This document shows positions 10,901-18,340 of a DNA stretch of 64,000 nt, piece by piece (positions within the stretch are counted from its first letter, which is position 1; every line of letters starts with the position of its first letter). This DNA comes from Herbidospora solisilvae (GTDB taxonomy: Bacteria > Actinomycetota > Actinomycetes > Streptosporangiales > Streptosporangiaceae): the NCBI RefSeq assembly GCF_009901565.1, contig NZ_WXEW01000009.1, forward strand, positions 62,001-126,000. The letters run 5' to 3'. A program made the position numbers and the translations under genes. The notes under the pieces were generated by a model. That model made no database searches, had not been told where the DNA came from, and worked only from the letters and a program-made list of their open reading frames with translations.

Positions 10901-11228
10901 GGGCGAGGAACCGGTGCTCATCGACGTGGCCCGGCTCGACGCGCAGCTCGTAGCCCGCGGGCCCGAGCACGAGGACGCTGCTCGGTGTGCGCGGTGGCCT
11001 GCCGGGCTCCAGGACACGGCGCAGATGGGAGACGTAGGTGTAGAGCGAGGCCATCGCCTCCGGCGCCGCGCTCTCGCCCCAGATGCGGTCGACGAGCACG
11101 TCGCGCTCGACGGGCCCGCCGACGGCGAGCACCAGCAGGGCCAGGAGCATGCGCTCCTTCGGGGCGGTCAGCACCGCCGGCCGGCCTGCGACCACCACCT
11201 CGATCGGCCCCAGTACGCGGACGTCCAC
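7977..11228 (-). CDS. AfsR/SARP-family regulator with BTAD, ATPase and TPR-like domains (first of two)
   Basis: About 1083 residues from GTG 11228 (MDVRVLGPIEV), preceded by GGAAGG; a GTG at 11243 in the same frame has no ribosome site. The N-terminal OmpR-type winged helix (residues 1-95) and bacterial transcriptional activator domain (to about 250) form the SARP module that binds direct heptamer repeats. A STAND/AAA ATPase follows (Walker A in GEAGIGKTRL, Walker B in VAVVLDDLQWAD), then helical repeats. It resembles the regulator at 22240-25701 throughout. It faces the lanthipeptide operon divergently and is the natural candidate, with its paralogue, to act on the heptamer boxes of this region. 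Signal input through the ATPase/TPR part is inferred from family members. Confidence 0.85.
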   Translation of the reverse strand: MDVRVLGPIEVVVAGRPAVLTAPKERMLLALLVLAVGGPVERDVLVDRIWGESAAPEAMASLYTYVSHLRRVLEPGRPPRTPSSVLVLGPAGYELRVEPGHVDEHRFLALVAAAEQAMAGGDHEEAERAAAAALTLWRGEPYADLRDLEHVAAARARLLEARDRARELRVDAAIAQGRHAEVIGELDALTRDHPMRERLWALRALALYRSGRQADALDTVRAARRVLAEELGLDPGDELRQVEQDILRQSPSLRPPVVPRASAAPPALVGRERELAAIDGLLTAVQEGTPGLAMIIGEAGIGKTRLAEEAVARAQERGFVVAVGRCAAVEGSPAFWPWIGVLDRLLDSAPGLPGEVRAHLPGTETAAAADPDGARFRTYQAAGRVLSAAVERGPVAVVLDDLQWADVSSLRLLRHLAETFRAGPLAIVATARDHGHRPGTGALADVFEAFARVGALWLEPSRLTTADVAALMPSQPFPGTAPELAERTDGNPFFVTELVRHLAAGGDPQKVPGGVRNVVLAGIERLPGPVVELLRVAAIAGRRFDAPVVARAAGLTLDAALDGLDAAGTIVEGTEPPGRFRFSHALVQEALVHSMAPARRARVHAAVAEVLEESAGESAAAAHHWLLGASAGYAGRAWRSARRAAAQAFRLRAYDVAAGLLDRALETAQGDPELRPADRVELLSELADARYGAGDTAGQREALDQVRRLAKQAGDRAGWIAAATRYGGRVMCPWKVYGRYDADLVADLREIAGLPGLDDAVRGKVLGCLAVELYYQQGGDPAERDALSARGVECARRTGDPVALGWALNFRYIALLNRDLVGHRVKTAEEIVRLGERAGDDELRAVGLIYLVAARLEAGQAEQGLALVDEAGLFVSRMDAPYVEVIYDWLRLSVVVMRGDPAEAERIHRAALERHRVTSLWGAEENAFSGWLPLALVQARHGTLAPATLAGLREYEGPLEAFVRDVHALLLLLGGHEEEARDLLGPWHRQPPVPDDFVWLVRLAVRGELWSRLCDRQACADLYALILPYADRIAMSGLSSLLWPMSRTLGLLARVTGDQAAAARHEEHALRISTTMGADAWWC

Positions 11229-11244
11229 ACGCCACCCTTCCACC

Positions 11245-11345
11245 GATCAGCCCTTCGGAGGCGTGCGGCAGGTTGTGGCAGTGGTCCGTCCGGACGCCCG
11301 GACTGTCGGCCGGGAACGCGATCTCGTAGGTCTGTCCTGAGGCGC
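11245..11345 (-). pseudogene. Multicopper-oxidase C-terminal remnant
   Basis: One minus-strand frame reads GQTYEIAFPADSPGVRTD and then HCHNLPHASEGL, the C-terminal copper-ligand HCH motif of multicopper oxidases. Nothing upstream belongs to such a protein: a SARP box and an ATG (11354) with GAGAGGGA follow within 60 bp. Most of the gene appears deleted, leaving promoter, start and tail. This region is now the 5' leader of the SARP gene. Confidence 0.55.
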
Positions 11346-11397
11346 GTGTTCCATGTGGTTCTCCCTCTCGTGGGCGCATCGGCCTTCGTCCCGCGGC

Positions 11398-11440
11398 AAC
11401 GGTAGACAAGCGGCTTGAGCTGGGCTGACCAGCGACTTGG
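11398..11440 (-). promoter_or_regulatory. Triple-heptamer SARP box, minus strand
   Basis: On the minus strand: CCAAGTC (11440-11434), GTCAGCC (11429-11423) and TCAAGCC (11418-11412), each 11 bp apart, then TACCGT or ACCGTT at the expected -10 distance. It now drives the multicopper-oxidase remnant and the SARP gene behind it, which would give autoregulation. Confidence 0.6.
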
Positions 11441-11472
11441 ACTCGTCCGCCCCGCCTCCCTGCCCGGCCGGG

Positions 11473-11515
11473 ACAAGAACGGCTCAAGCGCCGCCCAAGT
11501 GATCGCGACACGATT
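11473..11515 (+). promoter_or_regulatory. Triple-heptamer SARP box of the lanthipeptide operon
   Basis: ACAAGAA (11473-11479), TCAAGCG (11484-11490) and CCAAGTG (11495-11501) at 11-bp intervals, 8-bp spacer, then ACGATT at 11510-11515. The predicted transcription start near 11522 excludes the longer GTG start at 11521 for lanL. Confidence 0.7.
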
Positions 11516-11577
11516 CCAGCGTGGCCGGAGCCTTCAAGGGCTCTCGCCGTACTTGCAGTAGTAGGAAATGGGGAGAT

Positions 11578-14280
11578 GTGAGCACCGGGGATCGCCACCT
11601 GCTGAGGGACATCGCCGAAGCAGTCCTGCGACGCACCGCGGAGGACGCCCCGGCGGCGGAACAGCAGACCGTCGCGGGGTGGCGGGTACGCGTCGACACG
11701 CCGTGGACGTACCTGACTCCGGTCGGCTGGGCCAAGCGCGCTCAGGGCTGGAAGTTGCACGTCTCGGCGACGCCGCTGTCGGCTCCGGTGGTGCTGGCGC
11801 GGGCGGCGGAGGTGCTGGGCCGGCACCGGTGCTCGTTCAAGTTCGCCTCCACCCTGGAGGAGCTGCGGGGACTGCTGTCGCGCCAGACGAATCGGGGGTC
11901 GGTGGGCAAGTTCATCACGGTCTATCCGCCCGACGACGAAGCCGCCGTGACGCTCGCCGAGGAACTGCACACCGCCACCTACGGTCTGCCCGGCCCGCCC
12001 GTCCTGTCCGACCGCCTCTACCGGCCGGGCAGCCGGGTGCACTACCGCTTCGGCGGGTTCGCCGCCCCCAGCTCGCTGTCCAACGACGGCACGTACGCCT
12101 ACCGGCTCACCGCGCCCGACGGCACGACGGTGGCCGATGAGCGCAACGCCTGGTACTCCCCGCCCGCTTGGGCGCGATGCCCGTTCGAGTCGGGCCAGGC
12201 CCCGGTGCTCAAGGAGGCGCCGGAAGCGGTGCTGCTGGCCGGCCGGTACGTGGTGCGCGAGGCGATCCGGCACGGTGCCAAGGGCGGCGTGTTCCTGGCC
12301 GAGGACCGTACCGAGGGCGGCGAGGTGGTGATCAAGCGGGCGCGCCCGCACGTCGGCATCTTCCTGGACGGTCGTGACGAGAGAGACCAGTTACGTCACG
12401 AGGCACGCATGCTGGAGCTGTTCGAGCCGCTGGGCGTCACCGCGCGCAAGGTGGCGCTGTTCGAGCAGGACGACAACGTCTTCCTGGTCCAGGAGCGGCT
12501 GGCCGGCACCGTCCTGACCGATTGGCGCCCGGCGGGGGAGCGGCGCGAGGCGGTCCTGCGGCTGGCGCGGCGGCTGACCGAGCTGGTGTCCGCCGTGCAC
12601 GCGCAGGGGTACGTGCTGCGCGACCTGACACCCAACAACGTCATGATCACCGATGACGGCGACTGCCTGCTGATCGACCTGGAGATGGCCGCGCGCCCCG
12701 GCGATCCCGTCAGCCCGGCGTTCACCCCCGGCTACGCCCCGCCCGAGCAGGTCCGGGCCCGCTGGCACACCCCCGCGCCGGGCGTCTCCGCCGACCTGTA
12801 CGCGCTGGGGGCGACCCTGTTCTACCTGGCGTCGGGCTGCCATCCGACGCTGGCCGACGACCAGCCCGCCGGGGCACGCTCGTGGGAGGCGCGCATCGAG
12901 ACCCTGGTCACGACGGCCGCCGCGCGGGACCCGCTCGTCACGGCGCTGAGCCCGCTGGTGCTCGGCCTGATGCGGGAGGACCCTGAGCGGCGCTGGGACC
13001 TGGGCAGGGTGACGGCCTTCCTGCGGGAGCCGCTGCCGTCCACGGCCCCCGGCCCTCTGCGGCTGGGCGTGCACCAGCAGGAACGGCTGCTGCTCGACGG
13101 GCTGACGTACACGCTGAGCACTATGGCGCAGGCCGAGGTCCGCGACCCCGCCCCGCGCGGCCGGCTGTGGCCCGTCACGGGCTTCGGCGCGACCGCCGAC
13201 CCCTGCGCCGTGCAGCACGGCTCCGCCGGAGTGCTCACCCTGCTCGCCTCGCTGCTGGGCACGGACGGATGGGGAACGGTCCAGCTGGAGGCGTGCCTGC
13301 GGGACGCGGCGCGCTGGACGGCCCGGCGGCTGGCCGCTGAGGAACGCCCCTCACCCGGCCTGTTCTTCGGCCGGGCCGGCATCGCCTGGGGCCTGTACGA
13401 GGCCGGCCGCGCACTCGACGACCAGTCCTTGCGCGAGACGGGCCTCGACCTGGCGCTGGGCCTGCCGGCCGACTGGCCGAACCCGGACATGTGCCACGGC
13501 CTGGCCGGCGTCGGCCTGACCGCGCTGCACCTGTGGCACGCCACCGGCGACGTACGGTTCCGCGACCACGCGCACGCCTGCGCCGACACCCTGCTGCGTG
13601 CTGCCCGCCGAACCCCGGACACCGTGTTGTGGCCCATTCCCGACGACTTCGACTCCTCGCTGGCCGGCGCGACACATTACGGCTTCGGGCACGGCGCCGC
13701 CGGGATCGGCGCGTACCTGCTGGCCGCCGGGACCGCGCTGGGCAGGCAGGACTGCACAGAGATCGCCGTGGCGGCGGGAGAGATGCTGGTGGCCGCCGCC
13801 GAACTCCGCGACGGCGCCGCCAGCTGGCCCATCGGCCCTGGCCAGGAGAGCGGGATGCAGCACTGGTGCAACGGTGCCTCCGGGATCGGCACGTTCCTGA
13901 TCCGCCTGCACGCCGCCACCGGCGCGCCACGTTTCCGCCAGGCCGCCGAGACCGCGGCGGTCACGGTCCACGGCCAGCGCCTGCGCGTCGGCAACGCCGC
14001 CTGCCACGGGCTGGCCGGAGACGGCCAGTTCCTGCTGGACCTGGCCGACGCGCTGGACGATCCCTCCTATCGCGAGCAGGCCGAGGAACTGGCCGCCGTC
14101 CTGTGGGCACGCGCGGTCGTCCGCGACGGGCTCCTGGTGGTCCCGGACGAGGGCGGTCGCGAGGCGGCCATCGGCTGGAACACGGGGCTGGCCGGCGTAC
14201 TGGACTTCCTGCACCGCCTGCGCCACGTCGGCCCACGCCCCTGGTCGGCCGACGCCACGCCCACCGGGAGCCGGGCATGA
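11578..14280 (+). CDS. lanL: Lanthionine synthetase, class IV (LanL) type
   Basis: A 900-residue three-domain enzyme that phosphorylates Ser/Thr of the precursor peptide, eliminates phosphate and adds Cys thiols to form lanthionine rings. The N-terminal lyase-like part carries GWKLHVSATPL (Lys59, His61) and SFKFA. The Ser/Thr kinase domain has Lys253 (VVIKRARPH), catalytic Asp349 (LRDLTPNN) and Mg-binding Asp367 (LIDLEMA). The C-terminal cyclase keeps zinc ligands: Cys764 (WCNG), Cys809 and His810 (CHG). These ligands mark class IV rather than class III enzymes. GTG 11578 is chosen because it lies downstream of the promoter; GGGGAG is very close to it. Its stop overlaps the start of the protease gene (ATGA). 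Confidence 0.9.
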   Translation: MSTGDRHLLRDIAEAVLRRTAEDAPAAEQQTVAGWRVRVDTPWTYLTPVGWAKRAQGWKLHVSATPLSAPVVLARAAEVLGRHRCSFKFASTLEELRGLLSRQTNRGSVGKFITVYPPDDEAAVTLAEELHTATYGLPGPPVLSDRLYRPGSRVHYRFGGFAAPSSLSNDGTYAYRLTAPDGTTVADERNAWYSPPAWARCPFESGQAPVLKEAPEAVLLAGRYVVREAIRHGAKGGVFLAEDRTEGGEVVIKRARPHVGIFLDGRDERDQLRHEARMLELFEPLGVTARKVALFEQDDNVFLVQERLAGTVLTDWRPAGERREAVLRLARRLTELVSAVHAQGYVLRDLTPNNVMITDDGDCLLIDLEMAARPGDPVSPAFTPGYAPPEQVRARWHTPAPGVSADLYALGATLFYLASGCHPTLADDQPAGARSWEARIETLVTTAAARDPLVTALSPLVLGLMREDPERRWDLGRVTAFLREPLPSTAPGPLRLGVHQQERLLLDGLTYTLSTMAQAEVRDPAPRGRLWPVTGFGATADPCAVQHGSAGVLTLLASLLGTDGWGTVQLEACLRDAARWTARRLAAEERPSPGLFFGRAGIAWGLYEAGRALDDQSLRETGLDLALGLPADWPNPDMCHGLAGVGLTALHLWHATGDVRFRDHAHACADTLLRAARRTPDTVLWPIPDDFDSSLAGATHYGFGHGAAGIGAYLLAAGTALGRQDCTEIAVAAGEMLVAAAELRDGAASWPIGPGQESGMQHWCNGASGIGTFLIRLHAATGAPRFRQAAETAAVTVHGQRLRVGNAACHGLAGDGQFLLDLADALDDPSYREQAEELAAVLWARAVVRDGLLVVPDEGGREAAIGWNTGLAGVLDFLHRLRHVGPRPWSADATPTGSRA

Positions 14281-16067
14281 ACGCTTCCCGGATCGTGCCC
14301 GCCACCGGGGAAACCGCCGCCGCCCGGGAACATGGTCCTTACCTGGCACGGGTCAACTTCCGCTTCTCCGGCCGCGCTCGTTACGCCGCCTGCCTGACTC
14401 ACGGCGGCGGCGTCCACGGGATGATCCCGGAGCTGTGGGATCTCACCGGCCCCCGCCCACGCTCCCGGATGTCGCGCTCACGCACCCCCGAACGCCTGTG
14501 GACCCTGCCGACCCCTACCCACGACGGCCGCCTGCTGCTGGCCCGCCGCGACCGCGCCGACGCCGTCCGTCTCGTCCTGCTCGATCCGCCCACCGGCGAG
14601 GAGCACGAACTCGCCGTCTTCGGACCGCACGTCGTCGCGCTCACGCCCAGCCCCGCACCGGGAACGGCCGCCTGGGCCTTCACCGGCGACGCCGCCGGTC
14701 GCGGCACGGTGTGGCGGCTGTCCGGGCAGGCCGAGCCCCCCGAGCTGACGGCCACGCTGCCGCACCCCGTCGTGGGCGGCCTCTGGCTGGACGCGACCGG
14801 CCGCCGCCTGACCCTGAGACCCAAACAGCCGCAGGTCGCCCCGCAGGTGCTGGACCTGACGGACGGCACGCTCATGCCGCTGGCCGGGCCGGCCGACGAC
14901 GAGTACCTGCTGTGGGCCGCCCCGGCCGGGACCCTCCTCACCGCCGCGCATCGCGACGGCGCCTACCGGCTCGGCCTGCGCCATCGCGACGACGCGCAGG
15001 CCGCCACGGTCTTCCCCGACCGGCTGAACCTCATCGAAGGCCAGGTGAGACCCCTGGCGCTGGACCCGGCCGGACGCAGGCTGGCCTTGGCGGTCACCCG
15101 GGGCGCCCGCTCCCACCTGCTGCTGCACGACCTGATCGAGGACACCTCACGAGAGGTCGGCCTCCCGCCCGGCACGCTCCATGCGCTCGCCCGCTGGACC
15201 GAGGCCGGACTGCACCTGCTGCACAACGCCCCGGACCGCCCGCCGTCCGTGCTCACCGTGCCGGAGCCGATCGCCGAGGTCGTGCCCGGAGACAGGCAGG
15301 GGGTCCCGGCCTCCGTACGCGCCTGCGCCGGACCCGCCGGAACCATCGAGGCCATCGTCTACGGCGACCCCGCCACCGCCCGCCGGGTGGTGATCGCCCT
15401 GCACGGCGGTCCCGAGGCGGCCTGGCACCTGGCCTACGACCCGCTGTTCCAGCGCCTGGCCGGTGCCGGCGTGGCCGTGGTCGCGCCCAACCAGCGTGGC
15501 AGCACCGGTTACGGTACCGCCCACCGTGACGCCATCCGCGGCGCGTGGGGCGGCCCCGACCTGGCCGACGTCCTGCACCTGGGGCACGCCCTGGCCGGCG
15601 CCCGAGGGCCCGCCGGGTCACGGCCCATGGTGTACGGCGCCAGCTACGGCGCCTACCTGGCCCTGCTGGCCAGCGCCGCCCGGCCCGAGCTGTGGGAACG
15701 CGCGGCCGTCGTCGCCCCGTTCCTGTCCGGTCCCGCGCTGTATGCCGACGGCCCGCCCACGGTACGTACCATGATCGACCGGCTCGGCGGCCGGGAGGTG
15801 ATCTACGACGCGCTCGGCCCACGAGACCTGCTCCGCCTCGGCGACCGCATCCGGCTTCCGCTGCTGATCGTCCACGGCGAACAGGACCCGATCATCCCGG
15901 TCACCCACTCCCGCCGCCTGCGCGACCGGCTCCTCCGGGCCGGCCGCCGCGAAGGCGCCGACTTCGTCTACCGGGAGGTGGCCGGCGCCGGTCACGACCC
16001 GGTGACCGACGACGTGGACGGCGGCGTGCTCGATCAGCTCGCCGCCTTCCTGACCTCCGGTCCCTGA
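14277..16067 (+). CDS. S9 prolyl-oligopeptidase-type serine protease, probable leader peptidase
   Basis: A 596-residue cytoplasmic peptidase with an N-terminal propeller-like region and a C-terminal alpha/beta-hydrolase domain. The triad is Ser456 (GASYGAY), Asp537 (HGEQDPII) and His573 (GAGHDP). It has no signal peptide. Translational coupling (ATGA) to lanL implies a role in maturation. A prolyl oligopeptidase in a class III cluster (FlaP of flavipeptin) removes leader sequence after proline. The precursor here has one proline in the leader (Pro12), which would be a fitting site. That assignment is inference; S9 enzymes also act as general aminopeptidases. Confidence 0.8.
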   Translation: MNASRIVPATGETAAAREHGPYLARVNFRFSGRARYAACLTHGGGVHGMIPELWDLTGPRPRSRMSRSRTPERLWTLPTPTHDGRLLLARRDRADAVRLVLLDPPTGEEHELAVFGPHVVALTPSPAPGTAAWAFTGDAAGRGTVWRLSGQAEPPELTATLPHPVVGGLWLDATGRRLTLRPKQPQVAPQVLDLTDGTLMPLAGPADDEYLLWAAPAGTLLTAAHRDGAYRLGLRHRDDAQAATVFPDRLNLIEGQVRPLALDPAGRRLALAVTRGARSHLLLHDLIEDTSREVGLPPGTLHALARWTEAGLHLLHNAPDRPPSVLTVPEPIAEVVPGDRQGVPASVRACAGPAGTIEAIVYGDPATARRVVIALHGGPEAAWHLAYDPLFQRLAGAGVAVVAPNQRGSTGYGTAHRDAIRGAWGGPDLADVLHLGHALAGARGPAGSRPMVYGASYGAYLALLASAARPELWERAAVVAPFLSGPALYADGPPTVRTMIDRLGGREVIYDALGPRDLLRLGDRIRLPLLIVHGEQDPIIPVTHSRRLRDRLLRAGRREGADFVYREVAGAGHDPVTDDVDGGVLDQLAAFLTSGP

Positions 16068-16070
16068 CCT

Positions 16071-16091
16071 GCCCTTCGTAGCGCGAAGGGC
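16071..16091 (+). terminator. Hairpin between protease gene and precursor gene
   Basis: GCCCTTCG (16071-16078) pairs with CGAAGGGC (16084-16091) around a 5-base loop. There is no T-run. It may end or attenuate the lanL-protease transcript, or stabilise the separate precursor message. Confidence 0.5.
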
Positions 16092-16188
16092 CCCATTGGC
16101 CCGGCCGGCGGCACCACGCCGCCGGTCGTTTCCCGGGCCTGCCGCCCACGGCGGACGGCCCTGCCAACCACAAGAGAAAGGCAACACG

Positions 16189-16323
16189 ATGGAACTCGAC
16201 GTCAACGCCCTGGACCTGCTCCCCGCCCAGCGGGAGTCCGGGCTCATGAAGTGCACCATGAGCTGCGACGTCTCCGCGGTCGAGACCGACCCGGAGACCG
16301 GCGCCACCCACGGCCACATGTAA
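16189..16323 (+). CDS. lanA: Lanthipeptide precursor peptide, 44 residues
   Basis: A small gene with AGAAAGG upstream, between the synthetase/protease genes and the exporter genes. The leader MELDVNALDLLPAQ resembles leaders of class IV precursors (ALQxL-type: acidic start, ALxLLP). The following RESGLMKCTMSCDVS holds the only cysteines, Cys22 and Cys26, with Ser17, Thr23, Ser25 and Ser29 as possible dehydration sites. The tail is acidic with Thr33, Thr37, Thr40 and ends GHM. At most two rings can form. The tail is long for this class, so trimming is plausible. Leader cleavage after Pro12 would fit the adjacent protease. The call rests on context plus leader and Cys pattern. Confidence 0.8.
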   Translation: MELDVNALDLLPAQRESGLMKCTMSCDVSAVETDPETGATHGHM

Positions 16324-16384
16324 TCACCTACCCCACGGCGGGGCGGGCCAGGCAGGCATCCAGCCCCGCCTCGCGGTGATGGCC

Positions 16385-16411
16385 GCCCTGCCGGGCCGGG
16401 CCCGGCAGGGC
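16385..16411 (+). terminator. GC-rich hairpin after the precursor gene
   Basis: An 11-bp perfect stem (16385-16395 with 16401-16411) and 5-base loop, followed by a second inverted repeat (CGCGCCCC at 16423 with GGGGCGCG at 16443). No T-run. It separates the precursor from the exporter genes by about 200 bp and could let the precursor message exceed that of the exporters. Confidence 0.55.
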
Positions 16412-16525
16412 GCACAGCGCGACGCGCCCCAACGTTCCCCTCGGGGCGCGGCGCGCGCGTCCGCGCCCCCACGTTTCCCGAGGCGCGGCACGCACCGACC
16501 GGCCGCGCCGCAGAGAGAGCTCCCC

Positions 16526-18340
16526 ATGACGGATTCCCCGCCGGGCCGGACCCGGCAGAAGACGACGCACCAAGACGGCGACCGCCTGCTGGCCTCCACC
16601 GCGCGCGCCGCATGGATGCCCATGGCGGCGACCGCGACCGCCTCCGCCGCCTCGGCCGCCGCCACCTTGGCGCTGCCCGCCGTGCTGGCCGCCGCCGTGA
16701 CCTCGGCCCTGTCCGGCCGAGGAGTGCACGCGGCAGCGTGGCAGCTGGGCCTTGTCCTGGCCGCCGGCACCGTCGCCGACCTCACCGGCACGCTCGCCGG
16801 CGCCGCCTCCACAGCGTCCGCCATCACGTCCCTGCGGCTGCGGCTGACCGGCCACATCCTCTCCCTCGGTGCCACCGCGACCCGTCGCCTACCCGCCGGG
16901 GAACTGGCCAACCGGCTGGTGAGCAACACGAGCGTCGTCGCCTCCACACCGGTCAGCCTGCTGCGCACCGCCGTCGGACTGATCACCTCCGCGGGCGGCG
17001 TCGTCGCGCTGCTTCTGGTCGACTGGCAGGCGGGACTGGCCTTCCTCATCGGGGTGCCGATCGCGATGATCGTCATCCGCCGCCTCGTCACCCGGCTCTC
17101 CGGCCTGTTCGACCGCTACCAGGCCGCCCAGGGCCGGCTGGCCGCCCGGCTGACCGACACCCTCGCGGGCATCCGTACCGTGCAGGCTTCCGGCAGCGCC
17201 GGCCGGGAGATCGCCCGGGTGCTCGCCCCGCTGCCCGACCTCTCCGCCGCCGGGCACGCCTTGTGGCGGGCCCAGGCCCGGGGCGTGTGGCGGATCAGCC
17301 TGATCCGGCCGCTGGTGGAGGTGGCCGTGCTCGCCGTGGCCGGGCTCGGGGTCGCCGACGGCCGCCTGGAGCCCGGCCAACTGCTGGCCGTGGCCGGATA
17401 CACCCTGCTGGGCCTGAGCTTCATCGACCACGTCGACGCCCTGATGGACTTCTCCCGCGCCCGCTCGGCCGGTCGGCGGGTAAGCGAGGTGTTCGCCCTG
17501 CCCGTGCCCGCCCCGGGGACCCGGCCGCTGCCCGACGGGCCGGGCGCGCTGTCGTTGCGCGGCGTCACCGTCCTGGACGACCAGGGCGAACCGCTCCTGG
17601 ACCGCCTCGACCTCGACCTCCCGGCCGGTACGCTCACCGCGCTGGTCGGCCGCTCCGGCGCGGGCAAGAGCACCCTGGCCCTGCTGAGCGGCCGGCTGAT
17701 CGACCCCGACCGCGGCGACGTCCTGCTCGACGGGCAATGCCTGCGGGAGACCGATCCCGCCGCGCTGCGCGACGCCGTCGCCTACGCCTTCGAACGGCCC
17801 GCGCTACTGGGCGGCACCCTGGCCGGCGCCATCGCCTACGGCCTGCCCGCCGCCGGCCGGGACGACGTCCAGGCCGCGGCCCGCGCCGCCCACGTCGACG
17901 ACGTCGTACGCCGCCTGCCCCGGGGATACGACACGCCCGCGGCCGACGCCCTGCTGTCCGGCGGGGAACTCCAGCGGCTGGGACTGGCCCGCGCGCTGGT
18001 GCGCGACGCCCGCCTCACCGTCCTCGACGACGCCACCTCCGGCCTGGACGCCGTCACCGAGGCCCAGGTGACGCGCACGCTGACGGTGGACATGCGCGGC
18101 CGCACCCGGTTCGTGGTCGCGCACCGCGCCACCACCGCCGCCCGCGCCGACCTGGTGGTCTGGCTCGATCGGGGCCGGATCCGCGCCCAGGGCACCCACC
18201 GCGACCTGTGGCGGGACCCGGCCTATCGCGCCCTGTTCGCCACCGCGACCGCCCCGGCCACCGAAGCCACCCTGGCCACCGCGGCCGTCGCCACCGTCCC
18301 GGCCTCGCTTGAGGAGGAACCGTGTCCGCCCCGCCCCTGA
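16526..18340 (+). CDS. ABC exporter half-transporter (permease-ATPase fusion), lanthipeptide export
   Basis: A 604-residue protein with an N-terminal six-helix exporter domain (to about residue 330) and a C-terminal ATPase: Walker A GRSGAGKST, signature LSGGELQRLGLARAL, Walker B LTVLDDATSGLD and switch VVAHR. ATG 16526 follows GAGAGAG; longer in-frame starts read through GC-rich leader sequence that is not protein-like. There is no peptidase C39 domain, so the leader must be removed elsewhere. The last 19 bases overlap the next gene, so the two are co-translated. Together they resemble the RamA/RamB-type heterodimer of SapB-like loci. Confidence 0.85.
   Translation: MTDSPPGRTRQKTTHQDGDRLLASTARAAWMPMAATATASAASAAATLALPAVLAAAVTSALSGRGVHAAAWQLGLVLAAGTVADLTGTLAGAASTASAITSLRLRLTGHILSLGATATRRLPAGELANRLVSNTSVVASTPVSLLRTAVGLITSAGGVVALLLVDWQAGLAFLIGVPIAMIVIRRLVTRLSGLFDRYQAAQGRLAARLTDTLAGIRTVQASGSAGREIARVLAPLPDLSAAGHALWRAQARGVWRISLIRPLVEVAVLAVAGLGVADGRLEPGQLLAVAGYTLLGLSFIDHVDALMDFSRARSAGRRVSEVFALPVPAPGTRPLPDGPGALSLRGVTVLDDQGEPLLDRLDLDLPAGTLTALVGRSGAGKSTLALLSGRLIDPDRGDVLLDGQCLRETDPAALRDAVAYAFERPALLGGTLAGAIAYGLPAAGRDDVQAAARAAHVDDVVRRLPRGYDTPAADALLSGGELQRLGLARALVRDARLTVLDDATSGLDAVTEAQVTRTLTVDMRGRTRFVVAHRATTAARADLVVWLDRGRIRAQGTHRDLWRDPAYRALFATATAPATEATLATAAVATVPASLEEEPCPPRP

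Noticed and set aside
11247-11354. 35-codon minus-strand ORF with a fair ribosome site, considered as a second lanthipeptide precursor or a leader peptide
   Set aside because: The peptide is Arg/Thr-rich with one Cys and no leader motif, and the overlapping frame clearly encodes a multicopper-oxidase tail.
11521-11577. Longer N-terminus for the lanthionine synthetase from GTG 11521
   Set aside because: It would begin at or before the transcription start predicted from the SARP box and -10 at 11510-11515, and adds residues not seen in the family.
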